DNA of 40,000 bases, from positions 1 to 40,000 of the forward strand of contig JAIPFM010000008.1 of assembly GCA_021736645.1 (NCBI GenBank), written 5' to 3'. Source of the stretch: Phycisphaerae bacterium. Its GTDB lineage: Bacteria > Planctomycetota > Phycisphaerae > Sedimentisphaerales > Anaerobacaceae. A model generated the notes under the pieces. The model saw nothing but the letters and a program-made list of their open reading frames with translations. It was not told where the DNA came from and made no database searches. The translations under genes were made by a program, and so were the position numbers. Below, in pieces: positions 24,517-32,098 of the stretch (position 1 is its first letter; each line of letters begins with the position of its first letter).

Positions 24517-25149
24517 ATGAAATCAAACTATTGGATTCGATTGACAGTCATGTTCGTCTTGGTCTTGAGCCCGGTGTCCGTGGTGTCGGCAGGTTCGATC
24601 TGGGCCAAGAAGGGTGACACTTCCGTGGCACAGTATACGGATGATGTGGCCAGCAAGATCGGGGATATTTTGACCATAAAAATATCTGAGGCGAGTGCGG
24701 TGAACAACAAGGTTCAGCGGGATTTGAAAAAGGAGACCACGAAGTCCAACACGTTCAACGGTGACCTGGACATTGTGACAGACAATCATGATCTGATACC
24801 GCGCATGCCGGGACTCACCATGGGGGCAGATTCGACGAACGAGTTGAAGGGTCAGTCCGACTACAAGGATACGCGCAGTTTTGTGGACAGTATGACGGTG
24901 GTGGTCCAGGACGTGCAGCCCAACGGCAATCTCGTCATCATGGGACGCCGTGAGCGTGATATTGCAGGGGATATGCAACTCATTGAAGTCAGCGGCCTGG
25001 TGCGTCGAAGTGACATTGCGTTTGACAACACTATCAAGAGTGAACAGGTGGCAAACTTCTACCTGTCCACCACGCTAAAGGGCGTGTCCAAGACGTATAA
25101 TAAACAAGGATGGCTGGGATCGCTGTTCGACATTCTTTGGCCTTTCTAG
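24517..25149 (+). CDS. flgH: FlgH, L-ring protein without a lipobox
   Basis: FlgH forms the L ring in the outer membrane. The product has 210 residues. It contains GSIWAKKGDTSVAQYTDDVASKIGDILTIKISEASAVNNKVQRDLKKET and the C-terminal MTVVVQDVQPNGNLVIMGRRERDIAGDMQLIEVSGLVRRSDIAFDNTIKSEQVANFYLSTTLKG, which are family hallmarks. The N-terminal hydrophobic signal ends SVVSAGS and contains no Cys, so this FlgH should not be lipidated, unlike the enteric protein. It has 18 bp to flgA and is followed by flgI. Confidence 0.95.
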   Translation: MKSNYWIRLTVMFVLVLSPVSVVSAGSIWAKKGDTSVAQYTDDVASKIGDILTIKISEASAVNNKVQRDLKKETTKSNTFNGDLDIVTDNHDLIPRMPGLTMGADSTNELKGQSDYKDTRSFVDSMTVVVQDVQPNGNLVIMGRRERDIAGDMQLIEVSGLVRRSDIAFDNTIKSEQVANFYLSTTLKGVSKTYNKQGWLGSLFDILWPF

Positions 25150-25170
25150 TCTTCCGGGAAAGAGATCATT

Positions 25171-26274
25171 ATGAAAAATAGACAGGCAGTTCTGAGTCTC
25201 CTGTTGTTGTGTTCTGTGGTCGTTCAGGCCGAACGCATCAAAGACATCGTTGATATTCAGGGGGTTCGAAGCAATACGCTCGAGGGGGTGGGGCTGGTGG
25301 TTGGCCTCGCTGATACGGGTGACAGTACCCTGCCGTCCCAGCGTCTGCTGACCAATATCCTGCGTCGGTCCGGTCTGGTATTTTCCACGGACAGCATGAA
25401 GAGCGGGAATATTGCTGTCGTGATTGTGACAGCCCAGCTGGGACCCTTTGCCCGGGAGGGATCGCGTCTGGACGTGGATGTGTCGTCCGTGGGTGATGCC
25501 AAGAGTCTGTCCAGAGGCAAACTCCTGATGACTGAGCTATACGGTGCGGACGGGCAGGTGTATGCCGTGGCGGATGGCAGCATCTTCATTGGCGGCTGGG
25601 CCGCTTCCGGCGAGCAGGCCTCCATGTCAAAGAATCATCAGACCGTGGGGCGTATCCCCGGCGGGGCGGTGGTAGAGCGGTCTGAAATCTCACAGTTTGT
25701 GGAACAGGTGGGCATACGACGTTTTGTCACGCTTAATTTGAGAAACAATGACTTTGCCACGGCCGAACGTATCAGCCAGGCCATCAATGGCCTGTTTCTG
25801 GACAGTGCCATGGCATTGGATGCCGGCACAATTAAGGTCGAGGTGCCCGAGACCGTGACCGAGACCGGGTTGTCTGGATTTCTGGTGGATATCTTGAAGC
25901 CGGAGGTGACCGTGGATGTGCCGGCTGTGGTGGTGATTAATGAGCGGACTGGCACCATTGTGGTGGGTGAAAATGTCGGCATTTCTGAGGTGGCCATTTC
26001 TCAAGGCAGTTTGATCGTGAAGGTCAAAGAACAGAAGAATGTGTCCCAGCCCAACACCCCCTTTACAGAGAGCGCCACCACGGAAGTGACGCCTGAAACC
26101 ATGCTGTCAGTGGAAGAGTCTGAAGGGTTTCTCGTCCCAGTATCCAGGGTCGTGACTGTGTCTGAACTGGCCAAATCTCTCAATGCCATTGGTGCCACCC
26201 CTGGGGATTTGATGGCGATCTTTAACGCACTGATACGAGCGGGTGCCCTCCAGGCCAGGCTGGAAATCATGTAA
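25171..26274 (+). CDS. flgI: FlgI, P-ring protein
   Basis: FlgI forms the periplasmic P ring around the rod at the cell wall. The product has 367 residues, the normal length, with a signal peptide (about 1-20, ending VVQA). The family sequence runs ERIKDIVDIQGVRSNTLEGVGLVVGLADTGD, SQRLLTNILRRSGLVF, KSGNIAVVIVTAQLGPFAREGSRLDVDVSSVGDAKSLSRGKLLMTELYGADGQVYAVADGS, and the end GATPGDLMAIFNALIRAGALQARLEIM. It follows flgH after 21 bp and precedes flgJ by 15 bp. Confidence 0.98.
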   Translation: MKNRQAVLSLLLLCSVVVQAERIKDIVDIQGVRSNTLEGVGLVVGLADTGDSTLPSQRLLTNILRRSGLVFSTDSMKSGNIAVVIVTAQLGPFAREGSRLDVDVSSVGDAKSLSRGKLLMTELYGADGQVYAVADGSIFIGGWAASGEQASMSKNHQTVGRIPGGAVVERSEISQFVEQVGIRRFVTLNLRNNDFATAERISQAINGLFLDSAMALDAGTIKVEVPETVTETGLSGFLVDILKPEVTVDVPAVVVINERTGTIVVGENVGISEVAISQGSLIVKVKEQKNVSQPNTPFTESATTEVTPETMLSVEESEGFLVPVSRVVTVSELAKSLNAIGATPGDLMAIFNALIRAGALQARLEIM

Positions 26275-26289
26275 GCGAAGGACATTGGT

Positions 26290-26637
26290 ATGAACATTGA
26301 TCAAGCATTATCCAGTCAAGAGATAGCCTCTTTCAAGGCCATGCCCCAGATGTCAGAAACCTCCGGGGAGGATCGTGAAAAGATCAAGGAGTTTGCCCAG
26401 GGATTTGAATCGGTGTTTATCAGCAATCTCCTGGATCAGATGAGCGGTACGGTGGACTCCTTGAATGAGGACAAGGATGGCGCTGCCAAGCAGATTGACG
26501 GCATCTTCAGGATGCAGTTGGCAAGGACCCTGTCAGAGAATGGAAGTCTTGGACTGTCCAAGAGCATTGAGAAGTATGTGTCACATACCTTGGATGCGAA
26601 GCATGCGTCTGAGACGACTGAGGGGCAGGCATTATGA
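26290..26637 (+). CDS. flgJ: FlgJ rod-binding domain protein (no hydrolase domain)
   Basis: This is the rod-capping/rod-binding part of FlgJ. The product has 115 residues and shows the conserved helix REKIKEFAQGFESVFISNLLDQMSGTVDS and the segment AKQIDGIFRMQLARTLSENGSLGLSKSIEKYV. The muramidase half found in enteric FlgJ (~313 residues) is absent, as in many non-proteobacteria, so wall opening must be done by another enzyme. An AAGGA lies 8 nt before the ATG; the stop overlaps flgN (ATGA). Confidence 0.92.
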   Translation: MNIDQALSSQEIASFKAMPQMSETSGEDREKIKEFAQGFESVFISNLLDQMSGTVDSLNEDKDGAAKQIDGIFRMQLARTLSENGSLGLSKSIEKYVSHTLDAKHASETTEGQAL

Positions 26638-27155
26638 GCCGGCATGCACTGGAGATTGAGCGGTGGGTTCTGGATCTGCTGATTGTGCTGAAGCAGGAAT
26701 CGGAAGCCATGACCCAGGTGGAAACGTGGCTGTCCCAATTGCGGGAGAGCGTCATCCAACGGAATGAGTCTTGCTTGGACGGCTTACTCAAAGAGATCCA
26801 GGCCAGGCGGGGTCTGATGCCTGAGCTAGAGGCCAGACGTCAGGGTATTCGGTTGGCCCTGACCACGGTGTTGGATCTTCCATTTGAGCAGGTGACCTTG
26901 ACAAAACTGGAAAGTCTGCTCACCGGGGAACTGCAACATCAAGTGTCATGTATGAAGACTCAGTTGCAGTCTCAGACTCGGATGCTGCGTGCCCAGCACC
27001 AGGGGGCTGTGATGTTCCTGATGGATTGTGCCCGATTCAATCGTCTGTTGCTCAACAGTGTCTTTGACAAGTCACATCAGAGTATGACCACCTATACCCA
27101 CAGAGGCAATCCAGAGCACACACGATCCTCTGCGCTGGTGAATATGCAGTTCTAA
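26634..27155 (+). CDS. flgN: FlgN-like export chaperone for hook-filament junction proteins
   Basis: FlgN is the cytoplasmic chaperone that delivers FlgK and FlgL to the export gate. The product has 173 residues, nearly all helical, with a pattern typical of FlgN: EIERWVLDLLIVLKQESEAM near the start, a long coiled middle, and a C-terminal MDCARFNRLLLNSVFDKSHQSMTTYTHRG. It starts by ATGA overlap with flgJ and lies 24 bp before flgK. Sequence conservation in this family is low, so position counts for much of the call. Confidence 0.85.
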   Translation: MSRHALEIERWVLDLLIVLKQESEAMTQVETWLSQLRESVIQRNESCLDGLLKEIQARRGLMPELEARRQGIRLALTTVLDLPFEQVTLTKLESLLTGELQHQVSCMKTQLQSQTRMLRAQHQGAVMFLMDCARFNRLLLNSVFDKSHQSMTTYTHRGNPEHTRSSALVNMQF

Positions 27156-27179
27156 GGCTGAGAAAGATGGAGTTCATCC

Positions 27180-29165
27180 ATGTCAAGTTATGACGTTGCT
27201 TTGAGTGGTATCCATGCCGCACAAACCGCATTTGATGTCATTGGAAACAATATTGCCAATGCGGCGACAGAGGGATATCACCGGCAGAAACTGGTGCTGA
27301 CACCCGTCGTCAGTAGTGGGTCGTCCGGTGTGACGCCCGGTCAGGGAGTGTCTGTTGAGAGTGTCACTCGACAGATCGATACTCTGATGGAGCAGGAGAT
27401 CTTGAGGCAACGGGCACTTCTGGGGCAGGCGGATCGTGAATCAGTGACATTAAATACGCTGGAAAGTGCTCTGGGGGAATTGTCTACTGAGGGGATTGGA
27501 CTCAATGCTGCCATGGATGCGATGTTTAATGCCCTGGATGACTTGAGTCTCCATCCTTGGGACAATGTGTATCAAAACCAGATGGTGTCCGAGGCGGAGG
27601 CCCTGACCAGCCAATTTCGTTCTCTGGGCGAGACCTTGACCGCCATAGAGGACAATACCAGGCTGGAAGCGGTATCGTCCATTGAAAGGGTCAATGCCCT
27701 CGCCCTGCAGGTGGCTGAGATGAACACCGAGATTACGCGCTTGTCTGCAGGCGGCAAAGAAGCCAATAACCTGATCGACCAGAGAGATCAAACGATTTCA
27801 GAGTTATCCAAACTGATCGGCGTTTCGATTCAGCGAAGAGACAACAATGTGGTGGACGTGAATATTGGCGGCATTCCCCTGGTCATGGGAGGCGCGAACA
27901 GGGACCTGGCCGTGTCGATGACGCAAGACCAGAACCTGGGTATTGTCATTGTGGGATCCTCCGTGGTGAATACCAGTTTGCAGGGAGGGAGCATTGGGGC
28001 CTTGTTGTCTTTGCGCAATACCATTGTCAAGGATCTTCACACGGATCTCGATGACTTGGCTGCAGCCATGATTCAGACTATCAATGACTACCATGTGCAG
28101 GGGGTGGGATCCTCCGGCTCCTTTTCAGACCTGACCGGTTGGGGCAACAACAGTGAAACCCTTTCTGATCTGACAGGGATGACTGCCGGCTATACCTATA
28201 TTCGAGTGACGAACACCGCTTCGGGTGATGTCACACGCACGCGCGTGCCTGTGATGCAGGATGCTTCGTCAGACACGCTGACCGAGGTCGCACAATACAT
28301 CACCGATAATGTGGCCAACCTGACAGCCTCTGTGGGAGGATCCAATCAGTTGTATCTCAGCGCCACCTCCGGGTATACCTTTGATTTTATGCCTCAAGTG
28401 TTGTCTGAACCCGATTCCGGCGACATCAGTTTCAGCGGATCGTCAGATCCTGCCGTCTCTTTTGCCGGCGTCTATACCGGCACGGACAACGATACCTACA
28501 CCTTGACAGTTGCAGGCACCGGCAATGTGGGTGTGGAAGACCCCCTGACGCTAACGGTGACAGACGGCAATAGCGAAACGGTCGCAATACTGAATATTGG
28601 CAGCGGCTATGCTGCCGGAGACATGCTGGAGATTGGTGAGACAGGTGTGAAAGTGGCCTTGGGCACGGGGGACCTGGTGGCAGGGGATAGTTTTTCTCTC
28701 GAAGTGCTGGCCGATTCGGATACCTCAGGACTGTTGTCTGCCACAGGATTAAATGTCTTTTTCATCGGGACGTCTGCCATCGACATGGCGGTCAGCAGTG
28801 CCATTCAAGAGGACTTGGGGCGCGTGGCCAGTTCTCTGGTGGCTGGAGAAGCGGACAACGCCAATGCCGTGCGCATGGCGTCTCTGCGGAATCAAACCAT
28901 CACGTCCCTGGGGGGCCTTTCCTGCGGACAGTTTTATCGTCGAATCGTGGCCAACGTGGGACAGGATCTGTCCCTCAAAGAGGTTCGTAAGAGCAACCTG
29001 GAAGACATTCTTCAAAATCTGAACAATCAACAAAGCGAGGTCAGTGGCGTGGATATCAATAATGAAGCGGCCCAGTTACTGGTGTTCGAACAGATGTTCC
29101 AGGCCATGGCCAAGTATATGTCGACGGTGCAAACCTCCATTGAAAGCCTGATGGCTTTTTTATAG
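27180..29165 (+). CDS. flgK: FlgK, hook-filament junction protein 1
   Basis: FlgK is the first junction protein between hook and filament. The product has 661 residues, above the ~550 average. The N-terminus has SSYDVALSGIHAAQTAFDVIGNNIANAATEGYHRQKLVLTPV, the coiled region contains RQRALLGQADRESVTLNTLESALGELSTEGIGLNAAMDAMFNALDDLSLHP, and the C-terminus is VSGVDINNEAAQLLVFEQMFQAMAKYMSTVQTSIESLMAFL. An insertion (about residues 426-518; FAGVYTGTDNDTYTLTVAGTG onward) accounts for much of the extra length and will lie on the surface. GGAG precedes the ATG. Confidence 0.97.
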   Translation: MSSYDVALSGIHAAQTAFDVIGNNIANAATEGYHRQKLVLTPVVSSGSSGVTPGQGVSVESVTRQIDTLMEQEILRQRALLGQADRESVTLNTLESALGELSTEGIGLNAAMDAMFNALDDLSLHPWDNVYQNQMVSEAEALTSQFRSLGETLTAIEDNTRLEAVSSIERVNALALQVAEMNTEITRLSAGGKEANNLIDQRDQTISELSKLIGVSIQRRDNNVVDVNIGGIPLVMGGANRDLAVSMTQDQNLGIVIVGSSVVNTSLQGGSIGALLSLRNTIVKDLHTDLDDLAAAMIQTINDYHVQGVGSSGSFSDLTGWGNNSETLSDLTGMTAGYTYIRVTNTASGDVTRTRVPVMQDASSDTLTEVAQYITDNVANLTASVGGSNQLYLSATSGYTFDFMPQVLSEPDSGDISFSGSSDPAVSFAGVYTGTDNDTYTLTVAGTGNVGVEDPLTLTVTDGNSETVAILNIGSGYAAGDMLEIGETGVKVALGTGDLVAGDSFSLEVLADSDTSGLLSATGLNVFFIGTSAIDMAVSSAIQEDLGRVASSLVAGEADNANAVRMASLRNQTITSLGGLSCGQFYRRIVANVGQDLSLKEVRKSNLEDILQNLNNQQSEVSGVDINNEAAQLLVFEQMFQAMAKYMSTVQTSIESLMAFL

Positions 29166-29192
29166 TCAGCCGGATCTGTCTGAAGGAATCAT

Positions 29193-30395
29193 ATGAGCGG
29201 CGTTCTCAATAGTACCTATAACAATATGACATTTTCCCTGTATCGGCACACGGGTGCTCTGACAAAACTTCAGGAGCAGATGGCGACAGGATCTCAGATC
29301 AACCGTGCCTCTGATGATCCCACAGGCGCCTACCGGGTCATGGGGTTGAGTACAGAGGAACGGTCATTGAACAATTACACGAGCAATATTCATGAGGCGA
29401 GTGATTTGATGCAGACGGCCTCCACCGTCCTGCAGGACATGGCCAGCGCCCTGTCTGAGTCCAAAGTCAATCTGACACAGATTACGAGCGGTACCTATGG
29501 CAACGGGGTCACCGGGCAGCAGGCCCGCTCAAGAATGGCCGAGGAAATTGACGACACGCTGGAACGCATGGTGGCTTCTGCCAATACCCAGGTGCTGGGG
29601 CAGTATGTCTTTGGCGGCAATGCCAGCAACGCCGCGCCCTATACGGTGACTCGGTCCAACGGCCAGATTACCTCGGTCACCTATGCAGGCAGCGACCAGG
29701 CCAGAACGGTTGAACTGTCTCCAGGTGTGACATCCAAGGTTTTGTACAATGGATCCGATTTGTTTCAGTCCGACGATCGTGACACGCCTGTGTTTGAGGG
29801 AGTCACGGGCGCGGATGTGGGCTCTGGCACGGCCAGTGTCACTGGTGATGTCTGGTTGACGGTGACGCATGACGGGTCAAATTACAAACTGTCTATCGAT
29901 GGCGGGGCTTCTGAAGTCACGGTGCCGACCTCCGGTGATGTCAGCAATATAGCCGTGACCAATGCGGCTGGGAAAGTGCTCTATGTGGATGCCGCAAATC
30001 TGAGTGCTACAGGCGTGGAAATGGTCTCTGTGCCTGGCACGTACGACGTGTTCAATGCCCTGATCAATCTTCGTGATTTGCTCTTGAATACGCATAGCCT
30101 GTCTGAATCTCAACAGGTTGATTTGATTGAGGCGTCCGCCACCAACATTCAAGAACTCAACAGTCTACTGGCTGAAAAGCAGGTGGATATCGGGGCTCGC
30201 ATGGGATTCCTTGAGAACCATATCAACCGTCTGGAGAATATCAAGTTCAATGTGCAGGAAGAAAGAAGTTCAGTGGAAGAGGCCGACATTGCACAGATCG
30301 CCATTGATCTGTCTCGTCACGAGGTGTTGTATCAGATGTCACTGCAAATTACCGCCAAGTTGATGTCCACATCACTGATGGACTTTATTGGATAG
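29193..30395 (+). CDS. flgL: FlgL, hook-filament junction protein 3
   Basis: FlgL is the second junction protein and resembles flagellin at its ends. The product has 400 residues. The N-terminus has NNMTFSLYRHTGALTKLQEQMATGSQINRASDDPTGAYRVMGLSTEERSLNNYTSNIHEASDLM, and the C-terminus has AEKQVDIGARMGFLENHINRLENIKFNVQEERSSVEEADIAQIAIDLSRHEVLYQMSLQITAKLMSTSLMDFIG. The gene follows flgK by 28 bp. It is called FlgL rather than flagellin because of its place after flgK and because it lacks the flagellin start motif and the SSG repeats of filament genes. Confidence 0.95.
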   Translation: MSGVLNSTYNNMTFSLYRHTGALTKLQEQMATGSQINRASDDPTGAYRVMGLSTEERSLNNYTSNIHEASDLMQTASTVLQDMASALSESKVNLTQITSGTYGNGVTGQQARSRMAEEIDDTLERMVASANTQVLGQYVFGGNASNAAPYTVTRSNGQITSVTYAGSDQARTVELSPGVTSKVLYNGSDLFQSDDRDTPVFEGVTGADVGSGTASVTGDVWLTVTHDGSNYKLSIDGGASEVTVPTSGDVSNIAVTNAAGKVLYVDAANLSATGVEMVSVPGTYDVFNALINLRDLLLNTHSLSESQQVDLIEASATNIQELNSLLAEKQVDIGARMGFLENHINRLENIKFNVQEERSSVEEADIAQIAIDLSRHEVLYQMSLQITAKLMSTSLMDFIG

Positions 30396-30493
30396 TCCAA
30401 AGTTGAGGCACGCATTGGCCTGACTTGTGTGATATCTGGACAGGTCTCGCGTTCCGGAGCACATCAAACGTTCTTAATGGGATTTAAAGTTTT

Positions 30494-30509
30494 CGGCACA
30501 GAAATTGCT
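30494..30509 (+). promoter_or_regulatory. Sigma-54 promoter of the TPR-fliD operon
   Basis: CGGCACAGAAATTGCT matches the sigma-54 consensus at the -24 GG, the CAC run, and the -12 TTGCT, with the correct 10-bp spacing between GG and GC. Transcription would start near 30520, about 35 nt before the ATG at 30555. It follows the flgL stop by about 100 bp, so fliD and its neighbours can be expressed separately from the hook operon. Confidence 0.85.
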
Positions 30510-30554
30510 TTTCCCCTGGTGTTAGCCAAACTACTTTACAACAAAGGATGCCAC

Positions 30555-31052
30555 ATGACGGAAGAATCAAAAGAGAAACCGGAAGAGTATCAGCGTGCCT
30601 TGGATGCCGCAGAACAAGGTCACTACCCTGAGGCCCTGGCCTTCATCCAGTCGTATCTGGAGACCTCGCCTCGTGACGCCGAAGCGATAAATGATGCTGG
30701 CACCATTCTCTGGTGTCAGGGGCACTCCCATGAAGCGCTGTCCTATCTGGAAAAGGCTCGGCAACTCGGACACAATTCACCAGAGATTCTGTGGAACTTA
30801 TTTGAGGCCTATTTATCCGTGGGACGGGGTCTAGAGGCTGTCAAGCTATTTGATGACATGGAGCGTCAGGGCATTCTTCATGTGGATATACTCAATCGGG
30901 CGGCCACCGTTCTAATCGATTCAGGAAATCTGCCGGATGCATTAGCCACACTTGAACGTTCACTGGCCCTTGAATCTCGACAGGCGATTCTGGAGCCCAT
31001 TGTCGAAATTGTTCGCCATAAAATGGCAGTCCAGCAGGCATCGATCGTGTAA
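30555..31052 (+). CDS. Cytoplasmic TPR protein upstream of fliD
   Basis: The product has 165 residues. The reading frame is open further upstream (to 30429), but the ATG at 30555 has an AAAGGA and lies after the sigma-54 promoter, so I start there. It carries about four tetratricopeptide-like repeats (YQRALDAAEQGHYPEALAFIQSYLETSPRDAEAINDAGTILWCQGHSHEALSYLEKARQLG, then two looser ones), no signal peptide and no membrane segment. It and the next gene probably form a cytoplasmic TPR pair that handles FliD or flagellin before export, but no named family is recognised. Confidence 0.85.
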   Translation: MTEESKEKPEEYQRALDAAEQGHYPEALAFIQSYLETSPRDAEAINDAGTILWCQGHSHEALSYLEKARQLGHNSPEILWNLFEAYLSVGRGLEAVKLFDDMERQGILHVDILNRAATVLIDSGNLPDALATLERSLALESRQAILEPIVEIVRHKMAVQQASIV

Positions 31053-31073
31053 GGCGCCAGCTTAAAGGTAAGG

Positions 31074-31730
31074 ATGATTCAGAGGAATAGACCAAGCATG
31101 AATATGGAACACGAGAATCTGATACTCCAGGATACTGATCCTCAGTTTGAATCGCTTCAGGAACTGGGGCATTGCTATACCTCTGTCGGCCAGTATGCCG
31201 AAGCCGAGAGATGCTATGAAAAAACGGCGCTTCTGAATCCGGATGAACCAGGCCCGTATGTGGGATTGGGTGTGGTGGCCCTGCAGAAAAATCTTCTGGA
31301 TGATGCGGAAATTGCATTTCGTGTGGCGTCTCGTTTGGATTCCGAATGTTCTCAGGCCTACGCTGGGCTCGGCATGATTGCCCAGAAGCGGGGCGCATTT
31401 GAGACTGCCTTTGATATGTACTTGAAATGCCTTGATCTGGATACGGACAATCTGACGGCCCTCCTGGGTCTGTTTCAGTCTTCCTGCCAGATGGGGACCT
31501 TTGCCAAGGTCATCTACTATCTGGAGGTGTATTTGCAGATGCACCCGGATGACGATTCGGTCTTGTTTTCTCTGGCAGCCATCTATATGAAAGAAAGCCG
31601 TTTTGAGGATTCGAAAGAGACCCTGGAGAGAATTCTGTGGCTCGATTCTGATAATAAAGATGCTGCAGATCTGCTTGAGGAGGTGGAACGATGCCTCCAT
31701 ATGCAGGGCACGGCCGGAGAGAGAGTGTGA
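31074..31730 (+). CDS. Second cytoplasmic TPR protein upstream of fliD
   Basis: The product has 218 residues, with about five tetratricopeptide repeats: ESLQELGHCYTSVGQYAEAERCYEKTALLNPDEPGPYVGLGVVALQKNLLDDAEIAFRVASRLDSECSQAYAGLGMIAQKRGAFETAFDMYLKCLDLDTDN and two further copies. No signal peptide is seen. Two starts are possible, the ATG at 31074 (AAAGG close by) and the ATG at 31098 (AGAGGA 10 nt upstream). It follows the first TPR gene by 21 bp and overlaps the next gene (GTGA), so all are translated together. A role in flagellar export or glycosylation support is possible but unproven. Confidence 0.85.
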   Translation: MIQRNRPSMNMEHENLILQDTDPQFESLQELGHCYTSVGQYAEAERCYEKTALLNPDEPGPYVGLGVVALQKNLLDDAEIAFRVASRLDSECSQAYAGLGMIAQKRGAFETAFDMYLKCLDLDTDNLTALLGLFQSSCQMGTFAKVIYYLEVYLQMHPDDDSVLFSLAAIYMKESRFEDSKETLERILWLDSDNKDAADLLEEVERCLHMQGTAGERV

Positions 31731-32050
31731 TTGTGGGTGACGAGACGCGTGAGAAGGCCCTGGTCTATCAGCTTGTGACTCTGCTTGATGAACAGATTGC
31801 CAGTGCTGCCATGGGCCATTTCGAACACATGGAGAGCCTGATGGAGGCGTCCTCGGGGTTGGCCCTTGAAATTGCCAAAACCAGGGCACGTGACGATCAG
31901 GCGTCCCAGGTGTGGCAGGAACAAATTGTTCGCAGGTATAAACGACTTGAGTTAACACTGGCATCTGCCAAAGAGATCACCAAGGACAAGTTAAGGCACG
32001 TGCAAATCTCCAAAAAAATGTTGGCTGTTTATCGCGGCTCCAACCGATGA
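31727..32050 (+). CDS. Small helical protein before fliD, FliT/FlgN-like candidate
   Basis: The product has 107 residues starting at a GTG (31727), which overlaps the TPR gene stop as GTGA and has a GGAG 7 nt upstream; an earlier in-frame ATG at 31691 lies inside the TPR gene. The sequence is all-helical, with heptad-like spacing (KALVYQLVTLLDEQIASAAMGHFEHMESLM) and a C-terminal ISKKMLAVYRG that recalls the end of FlgN/FliT chaperones. Its size and place directly upstream of fliD fit FliT, the FliD chaperone. The assignment is an inference from these features and not from a clear motif. Confidence 0.7.
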   Translation: MIVGDETREKALVYQLVTLLDEQIASAAMGHFEHMESLMEASSGLALEIAKTRARDDQASQVWQEQIVRRYKRLELTLASAKEITKDKLRHVQISKKMLAVYRGSNR

Positions 32051-32098
32051 TATGAATTTGGTTAAGAGAGTCTTTGATGGAATATCAAGGGGCTGATT

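Noticed and set aside
30485..30511. TAAAGTTT sigma-28 -35 box before the TPR-fliD operon
   Set aside because: At the required 11-bp spacing the -10 would be ATTGCTTT, with only 2 of 8 matches to GCCGATAA; the overlapping sigma-54 promoter explains the site better.
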